From assembly GCA_000751835.1 (NCBI GenBank), contig CCMQ01000006.1, positions 124,001-188,000 of the forward strand: 64,000 bases of DNA, read 5' to 3'. The notes beneath the pieces were generated by a model. That model was not told where the DNA came from and did no database searches. It saw only the letters and a program-made list of their open reading frames with translations. The position numbers and the translations under genes were made by a program. Within the stretch, counting starts at the first letter, position 1. Every line of letters starts with the position of its first letter. Positions 56,532-64,000 of this stretch are shown piece after piece. This stretch comes from Necropsobacter rosorum. Its GTDB lineage: Bacteria; Pseudomonadota; Gammaproteobacteria; Enterobacterales; Pasteurellaceae.

Positions 56532-58058
56532 TCAGCGCTTCTTAAACAGGAAAATCAAGGTCGCTAAGCTCGCCCCGGTCGCAATAAATCCTAACAGTCC
56601 CGACTGCGTCACGCCGACGATGAGATAGCCGACAATGGTCGCCGCGGCAACCGTGAGCGCATAAGGCAGCTGAGTCGTCACATGATCCATATGATTACAT
56701 TTCGCCCCGGTGGAAGATAAAATCGTCGTATCGGAAACCGGAGAACAATGATCGCCGCACACCGCACCGGCCATCACCGACGACAGACAAGGCAGCATTA
56801 ACTCCGGCGCGGCATTTGCCGCAATGGCAGCGGCAATCGGCAGCATAATTCCGAACGTTCCCCAGCTGGTGCCGGTTGAAAACGCCATTACCGAGGCTAA
56901 AATAAACAGCAACGCAGGCAGCACGGCGACCGGCAGATTCCCCGACACCAGACCGGACAAATAAGTCCCGGTTTTCATATCGCCGACCACATTATTAATC
57001 GTCCAGGCAAAACACAGAATTAAAATGGCGCCGAGCATGGATTTCATCCCTACCGACCAGGATTTCACATAATCCGCCATGCTAATCTGACGGTCAAACA
57101 AAATGCACAGCGTGACCATCACAATGGAGGCGGAACCGCCCACAACCAGCGAAATGCCGACGGTCGTATTTTCAAAGGCGCCCAATACTGAAAACGGTTG
57201 TCCTTGCGCCGCCAGTGCCTGATTACCGGTGTATAACATGGTGGAAACCGTTGCGGCGATTAACACGATGATCGGCAAAAACAGATTACGCACATGGCCG
57301 GTGACGCCGGACTGCACGTCTTCGCTTTCGTTGCCCTTTTCCAGCGCCCGCTTCTCATGTCTTGCCATAGAACCGATATCAAAGGAGAAATAGGCCACGA
57401 AAAACACCATCAGAATGGAAAAAATCGCATAAAAGTTCATCGCACTCATCGCCATAAACGCACCGATCGGCGAATAATCCGTCATCGCATACGAGGCGAG
57501 CAAGCCGGAAATCAGCGTAATAATATACGCCCCCCAACTGGATACCGGCATCATCACGCACATCGGCGCAGCGGTGGAATCCAGAATATAGGCCAGTTTG
57601 GCGCGCGAGACATTGAATTTATCCGTAACCGGACGGGCAATTGCGCCCACCGCCAGACTATGAAAATAATCGTCGATAAAAGTGACGAAAACCAGCGATG
57701 CCGCCATCAGTTTCGCGCCGCGACGATCTTTAATCCGCTTCTGCGCCCATTCGGCAAAAGCCCGGTTACTGCCCGAGGCGGTTAAAAGTGCGGTCAAAAT
57801 ACCCAATAATAATAAAAATAAAATGATATTGATGGTGTCGAAATTCAGACCGTCTTCACCGCGATACACCAGCGAAGCCACATTACTGAATAAATAAGTC
57901 AGCGCATCGCCGGGATGAAAATCCGCCAGCATGAATGACCCGACGATAATCCCGACACTTAACGACAAAATCACTTTACGCGTAATAATTGCCAGCAATA
58001 AAGCCAGAATCGGCGGCACAACCGACCACAAGGAGGAGGAATAATCTACAAGTTCCAT
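56532..58058 (-). CDS. NhaC-superfamily transporter, probable lysine transporter (LysW-type)
   Basis: A 508-residue membrane protein with about twelve helices, of the NhaC ion/amino acid antiporter superfamily. Motifs include DDYFHSLAVGAIARPVTD and STAAPMCVMMPVSSWGAYI and the late AGAVCGDHCSPVSDTTILSSTGA. Family annotation would read Na+/H+ antiporter. A lysine riboswitch sits in its leader, which points to lysine as the transported solute, a known pattern for LysW-type NhaC proteins. AAGGGAGAACC or weak GGTAGAACATAA precede ATG 58058. Confidence 0.88.
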   Translation of the reverse strand: MELVDYSSSLWSVVPPILALLLAIITRKVILSLSVGIIVGSFMLADFHPGDALTYLFSNVASLVYRGEDGLNFDTINIILFLLLLGILTALLTASGSNRAFAEWAQKRIKDRRGAKLMAASLVFVTFIDDYFHSLAVGAIARPVTDKFNVSRAKLAYILDSTAAPMCVMMPVSSWGAYIITLISGLLASYAMTDYSPIGAFMAMSAMNFYAIFSILMVFFVAYFSFDIGSMARHEKRALEKGNESEDVQSGVTGHVRNLFLPIIVLIAATVSTMLYTGNQALAAQGQPFSVLGAFENTTVGISLVVGGSASIVMVTLCILFDRQISMADYVKSWSVGMKSMLGAILILCFAWTINNVVGDMKTGTYLSGLVSGNLPVAVLPALLFILASVMAFSTGTSWGTFGIMLPIAAAIAANAAPELMLPCLSSVMAGAVCGDHCSPVSDTTILSSTGAKCNHMDHVTTQLPYALTVAAATIVGYLIVGVTQSGLLGFIATGASLATLIFLFKKR

Positions 58059-58129
58059 TTATGTTCTACCTAAAAATAAGGGAGAACCACTGAAGTTAAC
58101 TATTTTAAAGGATGGGTATGATTTAAAAT

Positions 58130-58340
58130 AAAAAGGCAGGTAAACAAGTCATGACCTAACCTAACCAGTAGCGCTCCATAGTGACTAACAAGACTATGAC
58201 AGTGACGTCTCTTTCGATGACGCCCCCAACCAATTAAGATGACTCTTAACTGATTTCGGCAACCATTCCTTTCCTTTTCCCTCATCGCTATCCACTCAGA
58301 AAAAATACTTATAATAGCTGCACCTCTACATACATAGGAC
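58130..58340 (-). promoter_or_regulatory. Lysine riboswitch (L box) with intrinsic terminator
   Basis: On the minus strand the leader contains, in order, TAGAGGTGC (near 58330), AAGTA, AGGAAAGG, GTTGCCGAAA, GGTTGGGGGC and ACTATGGAGCGCTAC, the conserved landmarks of the lysine aptamer in correct order and spacing. GTAG and CTAC at the two ends form P1. Downstream, GGTTAGGT (58161-58154) pairs with ACCTGCC (58141-58135) with one bulge, followed by five U (58134-58130): an OFF terminator. The transporter start is about 70 bases further on. The rest of the 58341-58545 gap holds the promoter and an uptake signal only. Confidence 0.9.
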
Positions 58341-58347
58341 GCAGCAA

Positions 58348-58376
58348 AGATTACAATAAGTTGATAAAAATGCCAA
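58348..58376 (-). promoter_or_regulatory. Probable promoter of the riboswitch transcript
   Basis: -35 TTGGCA (58376-58371), 17-base spacer, extended-type -10 TGTAATCT, hexamer TAATCT (58353-58348). The predicted start near 58341 is just before the aptamer. Confidence 0.5.
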
Positions 58377-58545
58377 GAGCAAAAATAAAAATTTTTTATT
58401 TTTTAACCGCACTTTTCGCCTCCCCATATAAAAAAATAGGCGATTTAATTTAAAATAAGATTTACCTTACCGCATATTTTCGTTATTATGCAGCGACCGA
58501 TTTAAATCTCTTTTATTAATTCTTAATCATTCCAGAGGAATAAAA

Positions 58546-58950
58546 ATGAGCGAAATATTAAAAACATTAACAAATATTCGCAGTCTGCGTGCAGCGGCCC
58601 GTGAATTAACATTGCCACAATTGGAAAGTATTTTGGATAAATTACAAGCCGTTGCGACGGAAAAACGGGAAGCCGCCGCCCGCTTACAACAGCAGGAAGC
58701 CGAACGTCAGGAACGGATTGAAAAATACAGAGCATTATTAAAACAAGACGGCATCACCGCCGAAGAATTAGCCGAAATCCTGAACACGGAAACCACCCCG
58801 CCACGCAAAAAAAGAACGCCGCGTCCCGCCAAATACCGCTATACCGATGAAAACGGCGAAAGCAAAACCTGGACCGGTCAGGGAAGAACGCCGCGCGCGA
58901 TTCAAAATGCGCTGAATGCGGGAAAATCATTAACTGATTTTGAAATTTAA
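58546..58950 (+). CDS. H-NS family nucleoid protein
   Basis: A 134-residue nucleoid protein. The N-terminal coiled-coil oligomerisation region (about 1-65) is rich in Glu/Arg/Gln; a linker (TPPRKKRTPRPAK) follows; the DNA-binding domain KYRYTDENGESKTWTGQGRTPRAI contains the AT-hook-like QGR motif. It silences AT-rich DNA. AGAGGAATAAAA precedes ATG. The gene is alone between terminators. H-NS or its paralogue StpA cannot be separated. Confidence 0.93.
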   Translation: MSEILKTLTNIRSLRAAARELTLPQLESILDKLQAVATEKREAAARLQQQEAERQERIEKYRALLKQDGITAEELAEILNTETTPPRKKRTPRPAKYRYTDENGESKTWTGQGRTPRAIQNALNAGKSLTDFEI

Positions 58951-58970
58951 CCGCATTTATTATTTATCTG

Positions 58971-59010
58971 AAACCCATATTTAATTATATTTATGGGTTT
59001 TTGCTTTTTT
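58971..59010 (+). terminator. Terminator of the H-NS gene
   Basis: AAACCCATA (58971-58979) and TATGGGTTT (58992-59000), followed by TTGCTTTTTT. Confidence 0.85.
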
Positions 59011-59040
59011 ATCACCTGACACGCACTGCGGCACAATATT

Positions 59041-59877
59041 ATGATCGAAAATAAAATATTACTGACCGATTGTCCTGACGATAAAGGTTTAATCGCCAAA
59101 ATTACCAATATTTGTTATAAACACCAGTTGAATATTATTCATAATAATCAATTTGTGGATTTTGAAACCAAACATTTTTTTATGCGTACCGAATTACAGG
59201 GTATTTTTAATCCGGAAACCTTACTCGCGGATTTGGCATTCAGCCTGCCGCAAGGCACCAATAACCGCTTAATCGGCGCCAAGCGCAAACGGATTGTGAT
59301 TCTGGTTACCAAAGAAGCCCATTGTCTCGGCGATATTTTGATGAAAAACTATTACGGCGGTCTGGATGTGGACATTGCCGCGGTCATCGGCAACCATGAA
59401 ACCCTAAGAAGCCTCGTAGAGCGCTTTGACGTGCCGTTTCACTGCGTAAGCCACGAAGGCTTGAGCCGGGTTGAGCATGACCGGCTTCTGGCGGAAAAAA
59501 TCGACCAATACGCCCCGGATTACATCGTACTGGCAAAATATATGCGCGTGCTTAATCCCCAGTTTGTCGCCCGTTATCCGAACCGAGTGATAAATATTCA
59601 TCATTCCTTCCTGCCGGCGTTTATCGGCGCCAGACCTTATCAACAGGCTTATGAACGCGGAGTAAAAATTATCGGCGCGACCGCCCATTTTATTAATAAC
59701 GAACTGGATCAAGGCCCGATTATCATGCAAAACGTGATCAATATCGACCATACCTACAGCGCCGATGCCATGATGCGCGCAGGGCGCGATGTGGAAAAAA
59801 GCGTGCTGACCCGCGCGCTGGATCTTGCACTGCACGATCGGATTTTTGTCTATCAAAATAAAACTATCGTGCTGTAA
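59041..59877 (+). CDS. purU: Formyltetrahydrofolate deformylase
   Basis: PurU hydrolyses 10-formyl-THF to THF and formate, which supplies formate and balances one-carbon units. The 278 residues contain an N-terminal ACT domain (about 1-75; ILLTDCPDDKGLIAKITNI) and a C-terminal formyltransferase fold with INIHHSFLPAFIGARPY (catalytic Asn/His) and DQGPIIMQ (Asp). The formate is a substrate for the FdnGHI complex encoded earlier in the window. No clear ribosome site precedes ATG 59041. Confidence 0.95.
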   Translation: MIENKILLTDCPDDKGLIAKITNICYKHQLNIIHNNQFVDFETKHFFMRTELQGIFNPETLLADLAFSLPQGTNNRLIGAKRKRIVILVTKEAHCLGDILMKNYYGGLDVDIAAVIGNHETLRSLVERFDVPFHCVSHEGLSRVEHDRLLAEKIDQYAPDYIVLAKYMRVLNPQFVARYPNRVINIHHSFLPAFIGARPYQQAYERGVKIIGATAHFINNELDQGPIIMQNVINIDHTYSADAMMRAGRDVEKSVLTRALDLALHDRIFVYQNKTIVL

Positions 59878-59898
59878 AAAGAAAAAGTACGGTGAAAA

Positions 59899-59932
59899 GA
59901 AAAAGTGCGGTAAAAAACACCGCACTTTTTTC
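59899..59932. terminator. Uptake-signal dyad terminator between purU and hemA
   Basis: GAAAAAGTGCGGT (59899-59911) and ACCGCACTTTTTTC (59919-59932) with a 7-base loop of mostly A. T and A tracts on the two sides let it end both converging genes. A degenerate copy lies just before it. Confidence 0.82.
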
Positions 59933-59939
59933 ATGACCT

Positions 59940-61247
59940 TTATTCGTCCTTCACGCCGTCCAGACTGTCGGAAAATGCCTGCAAGCCCTGTGCATTGCCG
60001 GATTTCACCATATTCTGCATCGCTTTCGTCGGTTGGTGAAGCAGCTTGTTAGTCAGTTTATAGCTCAGTTCCTGTAACAGTCGCTCAGGATTTTCGCCCT
60101 GCTGTAGGGATAACAACGCTTTTTCCAACAGATCCTGACGGATTTGTTCGGCGCTGTTGCGATAAGTGCGGATCAAGCCGGAAAACTGATGCACTTTCAG
60201 CCATTGATAAAAATCCTGATTTTCCTGCCGGATAATCGTTTCCGCCTGTGCCGAGGCTTGTTCCCTGCGGCTGACATTGCGCTGGATAATATGCTGTAAA
60301 TCATCCACCGTATAATGATAAACGCTTTCCAGCTCGCCGACGGCTTCCTCCACATCGCGCGGCACGGCAATATCCACAATCAGCATCGGCTGATAATGCC
60401 GCTTTTGCTGTGCCTGCCGCACCATATCCTGCGTAATCAGAATCTGCTGGCTGCCGGTCGAGCTGATAATAATATCCGCCTGATCCAAGCCTTGCTGTAA
60501 TTCAGGTAATGACAACACCTGAATATACTGATCCGTCCCCAGTTTTTCGACCAGCGCCTGCGCGCGGGCTAAGGTGCGGTTTGCAATAGTCAGGCTTTTT
60601 ACTCCGTGACGCAGCAAATGGCGGCTGACCAGTTCTATGGTTTCCCCGGCGCCGACCAACAGGATGTTCAGTTTGCGCAGGCTATCGAAGATTTGACGCG
60701 CCAGCGTACAGGCCGTATAAGCGACGGAAACCGCATTTTCACCGATATCGGTTTCCGTGCGCACCCGTTTGGCCGTGGCGAAGGTTTTCTGAAACAGCCG
60801 TGAAAACTCACCGGATACCGCACCGTCGTGGCGCTGATAAAACTGCTCACTGATTTGATATGCCTGTTTTACCTGACCTAAAATCTGCGGCTCGCCCAAT
60901 ACCAGAGAGTCCAGTCCGCAGGCAACGCGCATTAAATGCGCGGTGGCCTGTTGATTTTGCGCCGAATACAGGCAATCGTTCAGATCATCCACGTTTAAAC
61001 CATGCGCTCCGGCAAACCAGTTGATACAGCGTTGCTGCCACTGCGCGGCCTCCTGCGGCGGGATCTGTTTATTATGCAAATACACTTCCGTGCGGTTGCA
61101 TGTGGAGAGGATTACCGCGCTGTCGGCCAGTGCGGACTGCCGAATTTGCCGTAATGCCAAAAGCCGCTTTTCGTCAGAAAAAGCGACCTTTTCACGCAAT
61201 GCCACGGAAGCGGTTTTATGGTTGATACCTAACACAAGAATTGTCAT
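59940..61247 (-). CDS. hemA: Glutamyl-tRNA reductase
   Basis: A 435-residue enzyme that reduces glutamyl-tRNA to glutamate-1-semialdehyde, the first step of haem synthesis by the C5 route. Catalytic Cys50 lies in [12 protein letters not shown]; the NADPH-binding motif [14 protein letters not shown] follows and the C-terminal dimerisation helices are present. Start ATG 61247 ([12 protein letters not shown]) fits the family; there is little ribosome site. It can be feedback degraded through its N-terminus in relatives. Confidence 0.95.
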   Translation of the reverse strand: MTILVLGINHKTASVALREKVAFSDEKRLLALRQIRQSALADSAVILSTCNRTEVYLHNKQIPPQEAAQWQQRCINWFAGAHGLNVDDLNDCLYSAQNQQATAHLMRVACGLDSLVLGEPQILGQVKQAYQISEQFYQRHDGAVSGEFSRLFQKTFATAKRVRTETDIGENAVSVAYTACTLARQIFDSLRKLNILLVGAGETIELVSRHLLRHGVKSLTIANRTLARAQALVEKLGTDQYIQVLSLPELQQGLDQADIIISSTGSQQILITQDMVRQAQQKRHYQPMLIVDIAVPRDVEEAVGELESVYHYTVDDLQHIIQRNVSRREQASAQAETIIRQENQDFYQWLKVHQFSGLIRTYRNSAEQIRQDLLEKALLSLQQGENPERLLQELSYKLTNKLLHQPTKAMQNMVKSGNAQGLQAFSDSLDGVKDE

Positions 61248-61389
61248 AAATTTGTTGAAAATTGACCGCACTTTGCGCTCAACATCCCCACACACTCAAA
61301 ACGGAAAAATAAATCCCTGTCATTTTAAGCAATTATGTTCACTGTAGCAAATCGGATTCTTTATTTTTGATCAGAATAACCTGATTTGA

Positions 61390-62091
61390 TTAGAAATTAT
61401 CTTTTGCTTTGCGCAAAGCGGTAAACTCCGCCGCCGTGGCGGCCTGCAAAAACGGATTAATGGTTTTCTCAAAGCCTAATGTTGTCGGCACGCTGGGCTG
61501 ATTCGCCGCCCGCCATAATTTAACCTGTTCCTGATAGCGGCGCACTGCGGTCTGATTGTGCGCCAGCGTGGCGGCAAAAGCCAGATTGCTCAGGGTATAT
61601 TCATGCCCCGGACACAGGAGCGTTTCATCGGGCAGCGCTTTCAGCCGTTGCAGCGAGGCAAACATCTGCGCATAATCGCCGCTGAACACGCGGCCGCAGC
61701 CGGCGGAAAACAACGTATCGCCGCAAAATAAATGTCCGTCGATCACAAAACTGACATGCTGTGCCGTATGTCCGCCGCAGGGGATGACCTGAATGCGGTA
61801 ATGGGCCGTGCGGATTTCGCCTTGGTCAACAATTCGGGTTGCGCCTTTATCCGCCGTTTCCGCCGGGCCGAAAACCGGTAGTTGCGGATAAGCCTGCTTA
61901 AATGCCGCCACGCCGCCTACATGATCATCATGTTTATGCGTCAGCAGCAGCGCCTCCACCGTCAGTTGATGCTGTGCTAAAAAGTCGAACAACGGCTTCG
62001 TTTCCGGAATATCGATCACAATTACGGGCAAATTTTCTCGTCCGTAAACCCAAATATAGTTATCATGAAGCGCAGGAATCGGAAATAACAT
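61390..62091 (-). CDS. gloB: Hydroxyacylglutathione hydrolase (glyoxalase II)
   Basis: A 233-residue metallo-beta-lactamase fold enzyme that splits S-lactoylglutathione, the second step of methylglyoxal detoxification. Metal ligands are H52, H54, D56 and H57 in THKHDDH, plus PGHEYTLSN and [12 protein letters not shown]. It complements MgsA, which makes methylglyoxal. Start ATG 62091 follows GAGGATGATTGC. It diverges from yafS with only 22 bases between the starts. Confidence 0.95.
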   Translation of the reverse strand: MLFPIPALHDNYIWVYGRENLPVIVIDIPETKPLFDFLAQHQLTVEALLLTHKHDDHVGGVAAFKQAYPQLPVFGPAETADKGATRIVDQGEIRTAHYRIQVIPCGGHTAQHVSFVIDGHLFCGDTLFSAGCGRVFSGDYAQMFASLQRLKALPDETLLCPGHEYTLSNLAFAATLAHNQTAVRRYQEQVKLWRAANQPSVPTTLGFEKTINPFLQAATAAEFTALRKAKDNF

Positions 62092-62113
62092 GCAATCATC
62101 CTCGAGGTTAATA

Positions 62114-62827
62114 ATGAAATGGAACGCAAAATATCCCACCGCCATGAATCAGCCCACCAGCTGGCAGCAGTTACAGCGCGGCGATCAGTATTGTAATGCA
62201 CTTAACCGCTATTTTGCCAACTGGTTTGCGAAAATTCCCGGCGATCAGCTGTTAAAAATCGGTGGCCTTAGCGCCGCAATCCGTTGTGATGCAGCGCGCT
62301 GTCACCAAATGGTCGTGTCCGCCGAAATCGATGAAAATCTGACCGCACTTTGCGCCGCTCAGTCTCTCTCGCTGATACAGGCAAGCCCGCTGGAGCTGCC
62401 TTTCGTTGAAAACGCCATTGATGCCTGTCTGATGATCAATATTTTAAATTTCAGTCAGGATCCGCACCAGATTCTGCGCGAAGTCAACCGCGTACTCCGT
62501 GATGACGGCTATCTGTTTATTTCACTGTTTAACCCGTTCAGCCGACTGTTGTTTAAGCGCTCGCTCGGTCTGAAACATCAAACGCCTTTTCCTTTCCGGC
62601 AATATTTACTGTGCCGGGTTATCGATTGGCTGGAATTGCTGAATTTTGATATTCTGGCGCAACAGCATTTACCCCTGCGCCCTGAACAGCGGCTGTTTTC
62701 GCCATTAACCGTGATCTGTGCGCAAAAACGCGTATATCCGCTTACCCTGCAACCGCAGAAAATGGCCTTTCGCACCGCCGGCAATCTCGAACCGGCAAGC
62801 GCCTTTAAGCAGATTAAGGAAAACTAA
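62114..62827 (+). CDS. yafS: YafS-like methyltransferase-fold protein
   Basis: A 237-residue class I methyltransferase-type protein, next to gloB as in E. coli. The SAM motif I is degenerate: [11 protein letters not shown] where GxGxG is expected. Later blocks are [24 protein letters not shown] and [22 protein letters not shown]. The function is unknown. Start ATG 62114 has CGAGGTTAATA upstream. Confidence 0.83.
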   Translation: MKWNAKYPTAMNQPTSWQQLQRGDQYCNALNRYFANWFAKIPGDQLLKIGGLSAAIRCDAARCHQMVVSAEIDENLTALCAAQSLSLIQASPLELPFVENAIDACLMINILNFSQDPHQILREVNRVLRDDGYLFISLFNPFSRLLFKRSLGLKHQTPFPFRQYLLCRVIDWLELLNFDILAQQHLPLRPEQRLFSPLTVICAQKRVYPLTLQPQKMAFRTAGNLEPASAFKQIKEN

Positions 62828-62930
62828 ACGGCAAAATGCGCTCTGCACGGGCAAGCGACGATAGATTATACTTGCCCGCCCCGCCAAACTCCCCTATTAT
62901 GCACAGCTTTAACCCACAAGAGAAAAGCCC

Positions 62931-64000
62931 ATGACAGCACAAACCTTTATTCCCGGTAAAGATGCCGCCCTTGAAGAAAGTATCGCCAAATTTCAACAAA
63001 AACTGACCGCACTTGGCTTTCATATTGAAGAAGCCTCGTGGCTGAATCCGGTGCCGAATGTCTGGTCCGTGCATATTCGCGACAAAGACTGCCCGCAATG
63101 TTTTTCCAACGGTAAGGGCGCCAGCAAGAAAGCCGCGCTGGCCTCTGCGCTGGGCGAATATTTTGAACGTCTGTCCACCAATTATTTCTTCGCCGATTTT
63201 TATCTCGGTCAGGACATCGCCAACGGCGATTTCGTGCATTATCCGTCGGAAAAATGGTTTCCGATTGAAAATGACGCCCAGCTGCCGGAAGGCATATTAA
63301 ATCAGGAACTGCTGAATTATTATGATCCCAATCATGAACTGACGCCGGAATTGCTGGTCGATTTGCAATCCGGCAATGCGGCGCGCGGCATTGTGGCGTT
63401 GCCTTATGTACGCCAGTCGGATCAACGCACGGTTTATATTCCGCAAAGTCTTATCGCAAATCTGTATGTGTCCAACGGCATGTCCGCCGGCAATACCCTG
63501 TATGAAGCCCGCGTGCAAGGCCTGTCGGAAGTGTTTGAGCGCTATGTGAAAAATAAAATTATCGCCGAGGCGATCAGCCTGCCGTTGATCCCGCAACAGG
63601 TGATGGCGCGCTATCCTTCCGTGCAGGCGTCAATCCAGAAACTGGAAGAGGAAGGTTTTCCGATTTTGGCTTATGACGCCTCGTTGGGCGGCCAATATCC
63701 CGTCATTTGCGTGATTTTACTGAATCCGCACAACGGCACTTGTTTTGCCTCTTTCGGCGCCCATCCGAACTTTCAGGTGGCATTGGAGCGCACGGTAACG
63801 GAATTATTGCAAGGGCGCAGCTTAAAGGATCTGGATGTGTTCACCCCGCCGTCGTTTAATAATGATGATGTAGCCGACCATGCCAATCTGGAAACTCATT
63901 TTATTGATTCCAGCGGCCTGATTTCATGGGATTTGTTCAAACAAGAGGCGGATTACCCGTTCGCCGATTGGGATTTTTCCGGCGATACCCATCAGGAATA
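62931..64000 (+). CDS. ycaO: YcaO-domain protein (3' end outside the window)
   Basis: The first 356 residues of an E. coli YcaO-like protein (586 residues in E. coli). Such YcaO proteins bind ATP and act in RimO-linked beta-methylthiolation of ribosomal protein S12. GKGASKKAALASALGEYFERLST and EARVQGLSEVFERYVK match the ATP-binding core. The C-terminus is missing because the window ends. AAGAGAAAAGCCC precedes ATG 62931. Confidence 0.9.
   Translation, partial: MTAQTFIPGKDAALEESIAKFQQKLTALGFHIEEASWLNPVPNVWSVHIRDKDCPQCFSNGKGASKKAALASALGEYFERLSTNYFFADFYLGQDIANGDFVHYPSEKWFPIENDAQLPEGILNQELLNYYDPNHELTPELLVDLQSGNAARGIVALPYVRQSDQRTVYIPQSLIANLYVSNGMSAGNTLYEARVQGLSEVFERYVKNKIIAEAISLPLIPQQVMARYPSVQASIQKLEEEGFPILAYDASLGGQYPVICVILLNPHNGTCFASFGAHPNFQVALERTVTELLQGRSLKDLDVFTPPSFNNDDVADHANLETHFIDSSGLISWDLFKQEADYPFADWDFSGDTHQE

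Noticed and set aside
1-64000. CRISPR array, prophage or insertion sequence
   Set aside because: No regularly spaced repeats, transposase, integrase or phage structural genes were found; repeats are uptake signals.

Overview
The window looks like a chromosomal segment of a Pasteurellaceae bacterium (Haemophilus / Mannheimia / Basfia / Actinobacillus group). The strongest evidence is the repeated nine-base DNA-uptake signal core AAGTGCGGT and its complement, which occurs singly inside genes and as inverted pairs in gene ends. Other support comes from the fdhD-fdnGHI-fdhE order, a SitABCD/YfeABCD-type metal transporter, an fhuC-D-B-receptor cluster of the Actinobacillus type, and close similarity of most proteins to Escherichia coli counterparts. 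The exact species cannot be read from the sequence alone. No insertion sequence, prophage, CRISPR array, rRNA or origin was seen.

Layout. Positions 1-862 hold the 5' part of a copper ATPase gene with an apparent programmed -1 frameshift behind a MerR-type promoter. Positions 1073-7776 are the respiratory formate dehydrogenase block: fdhD diverging from the selenocysteine-containing fdnG, fdnH, fdnI and fdhE. A YbhA-like phosphatase and a tripartite TRAP transporter (7962-12075) follow, then tRNA-Ser(CGA). Positions 12614-21550 carry yccA, tusE, yccX, yccT, mgsA, yccF and yccS, relatives of an E. coli neighbourhood, here interrupted by a Fur-box-controlled sitABCD operon. smrB/prmB, a yjiH-yjiG-M20 peptidase operon and metR-azlC-azlD follow up to 27650.

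Positions 28008-41709 are an iron region. The first half is a FetMP/P19-type system of eight tightly packed genes: FTR1 permease, P19, a DUF2318 membrane protein, two MacB-like permeases, a LolD-like ATPase, a thioredoxin lipoprotein and a cytochrome c. The second half is a hydroxamate-siderophore cluster with a TonB-dependent receptor. Then come grxD, the TPM/LemA genes, ompA, ydiJ-menI-hemH, selD, gntR, nhaA and ilvIH. An NhaC-family transporter sits under a lysine riboswitch, followed by an H-NS family gene, purU, hemA, gloB/yafS and a truncated ycaO.

How the parts connect: selD supplies selenophosphate needed for the fdnG selenocysteine. FdhD and FdhE mature the formate dehydrogenase. The sit, fet and fhu systems bring in Mn/Fe, reduced or free iron and ferric siderophore, while hemH and hemA use iron and make haem. 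The most interesting non-standard observations are the copA frameshift cassette, the triplicated periplasmic domain of the FTR1 permease together with an in-frame mini-ORF before it, a Cys-less YHS tail on the DUF2318 protein, the lysine riboswitch that re-labels the NhaC protein, the metR-azlCD pairing and several perfect inverted repeats built from uptake signals.
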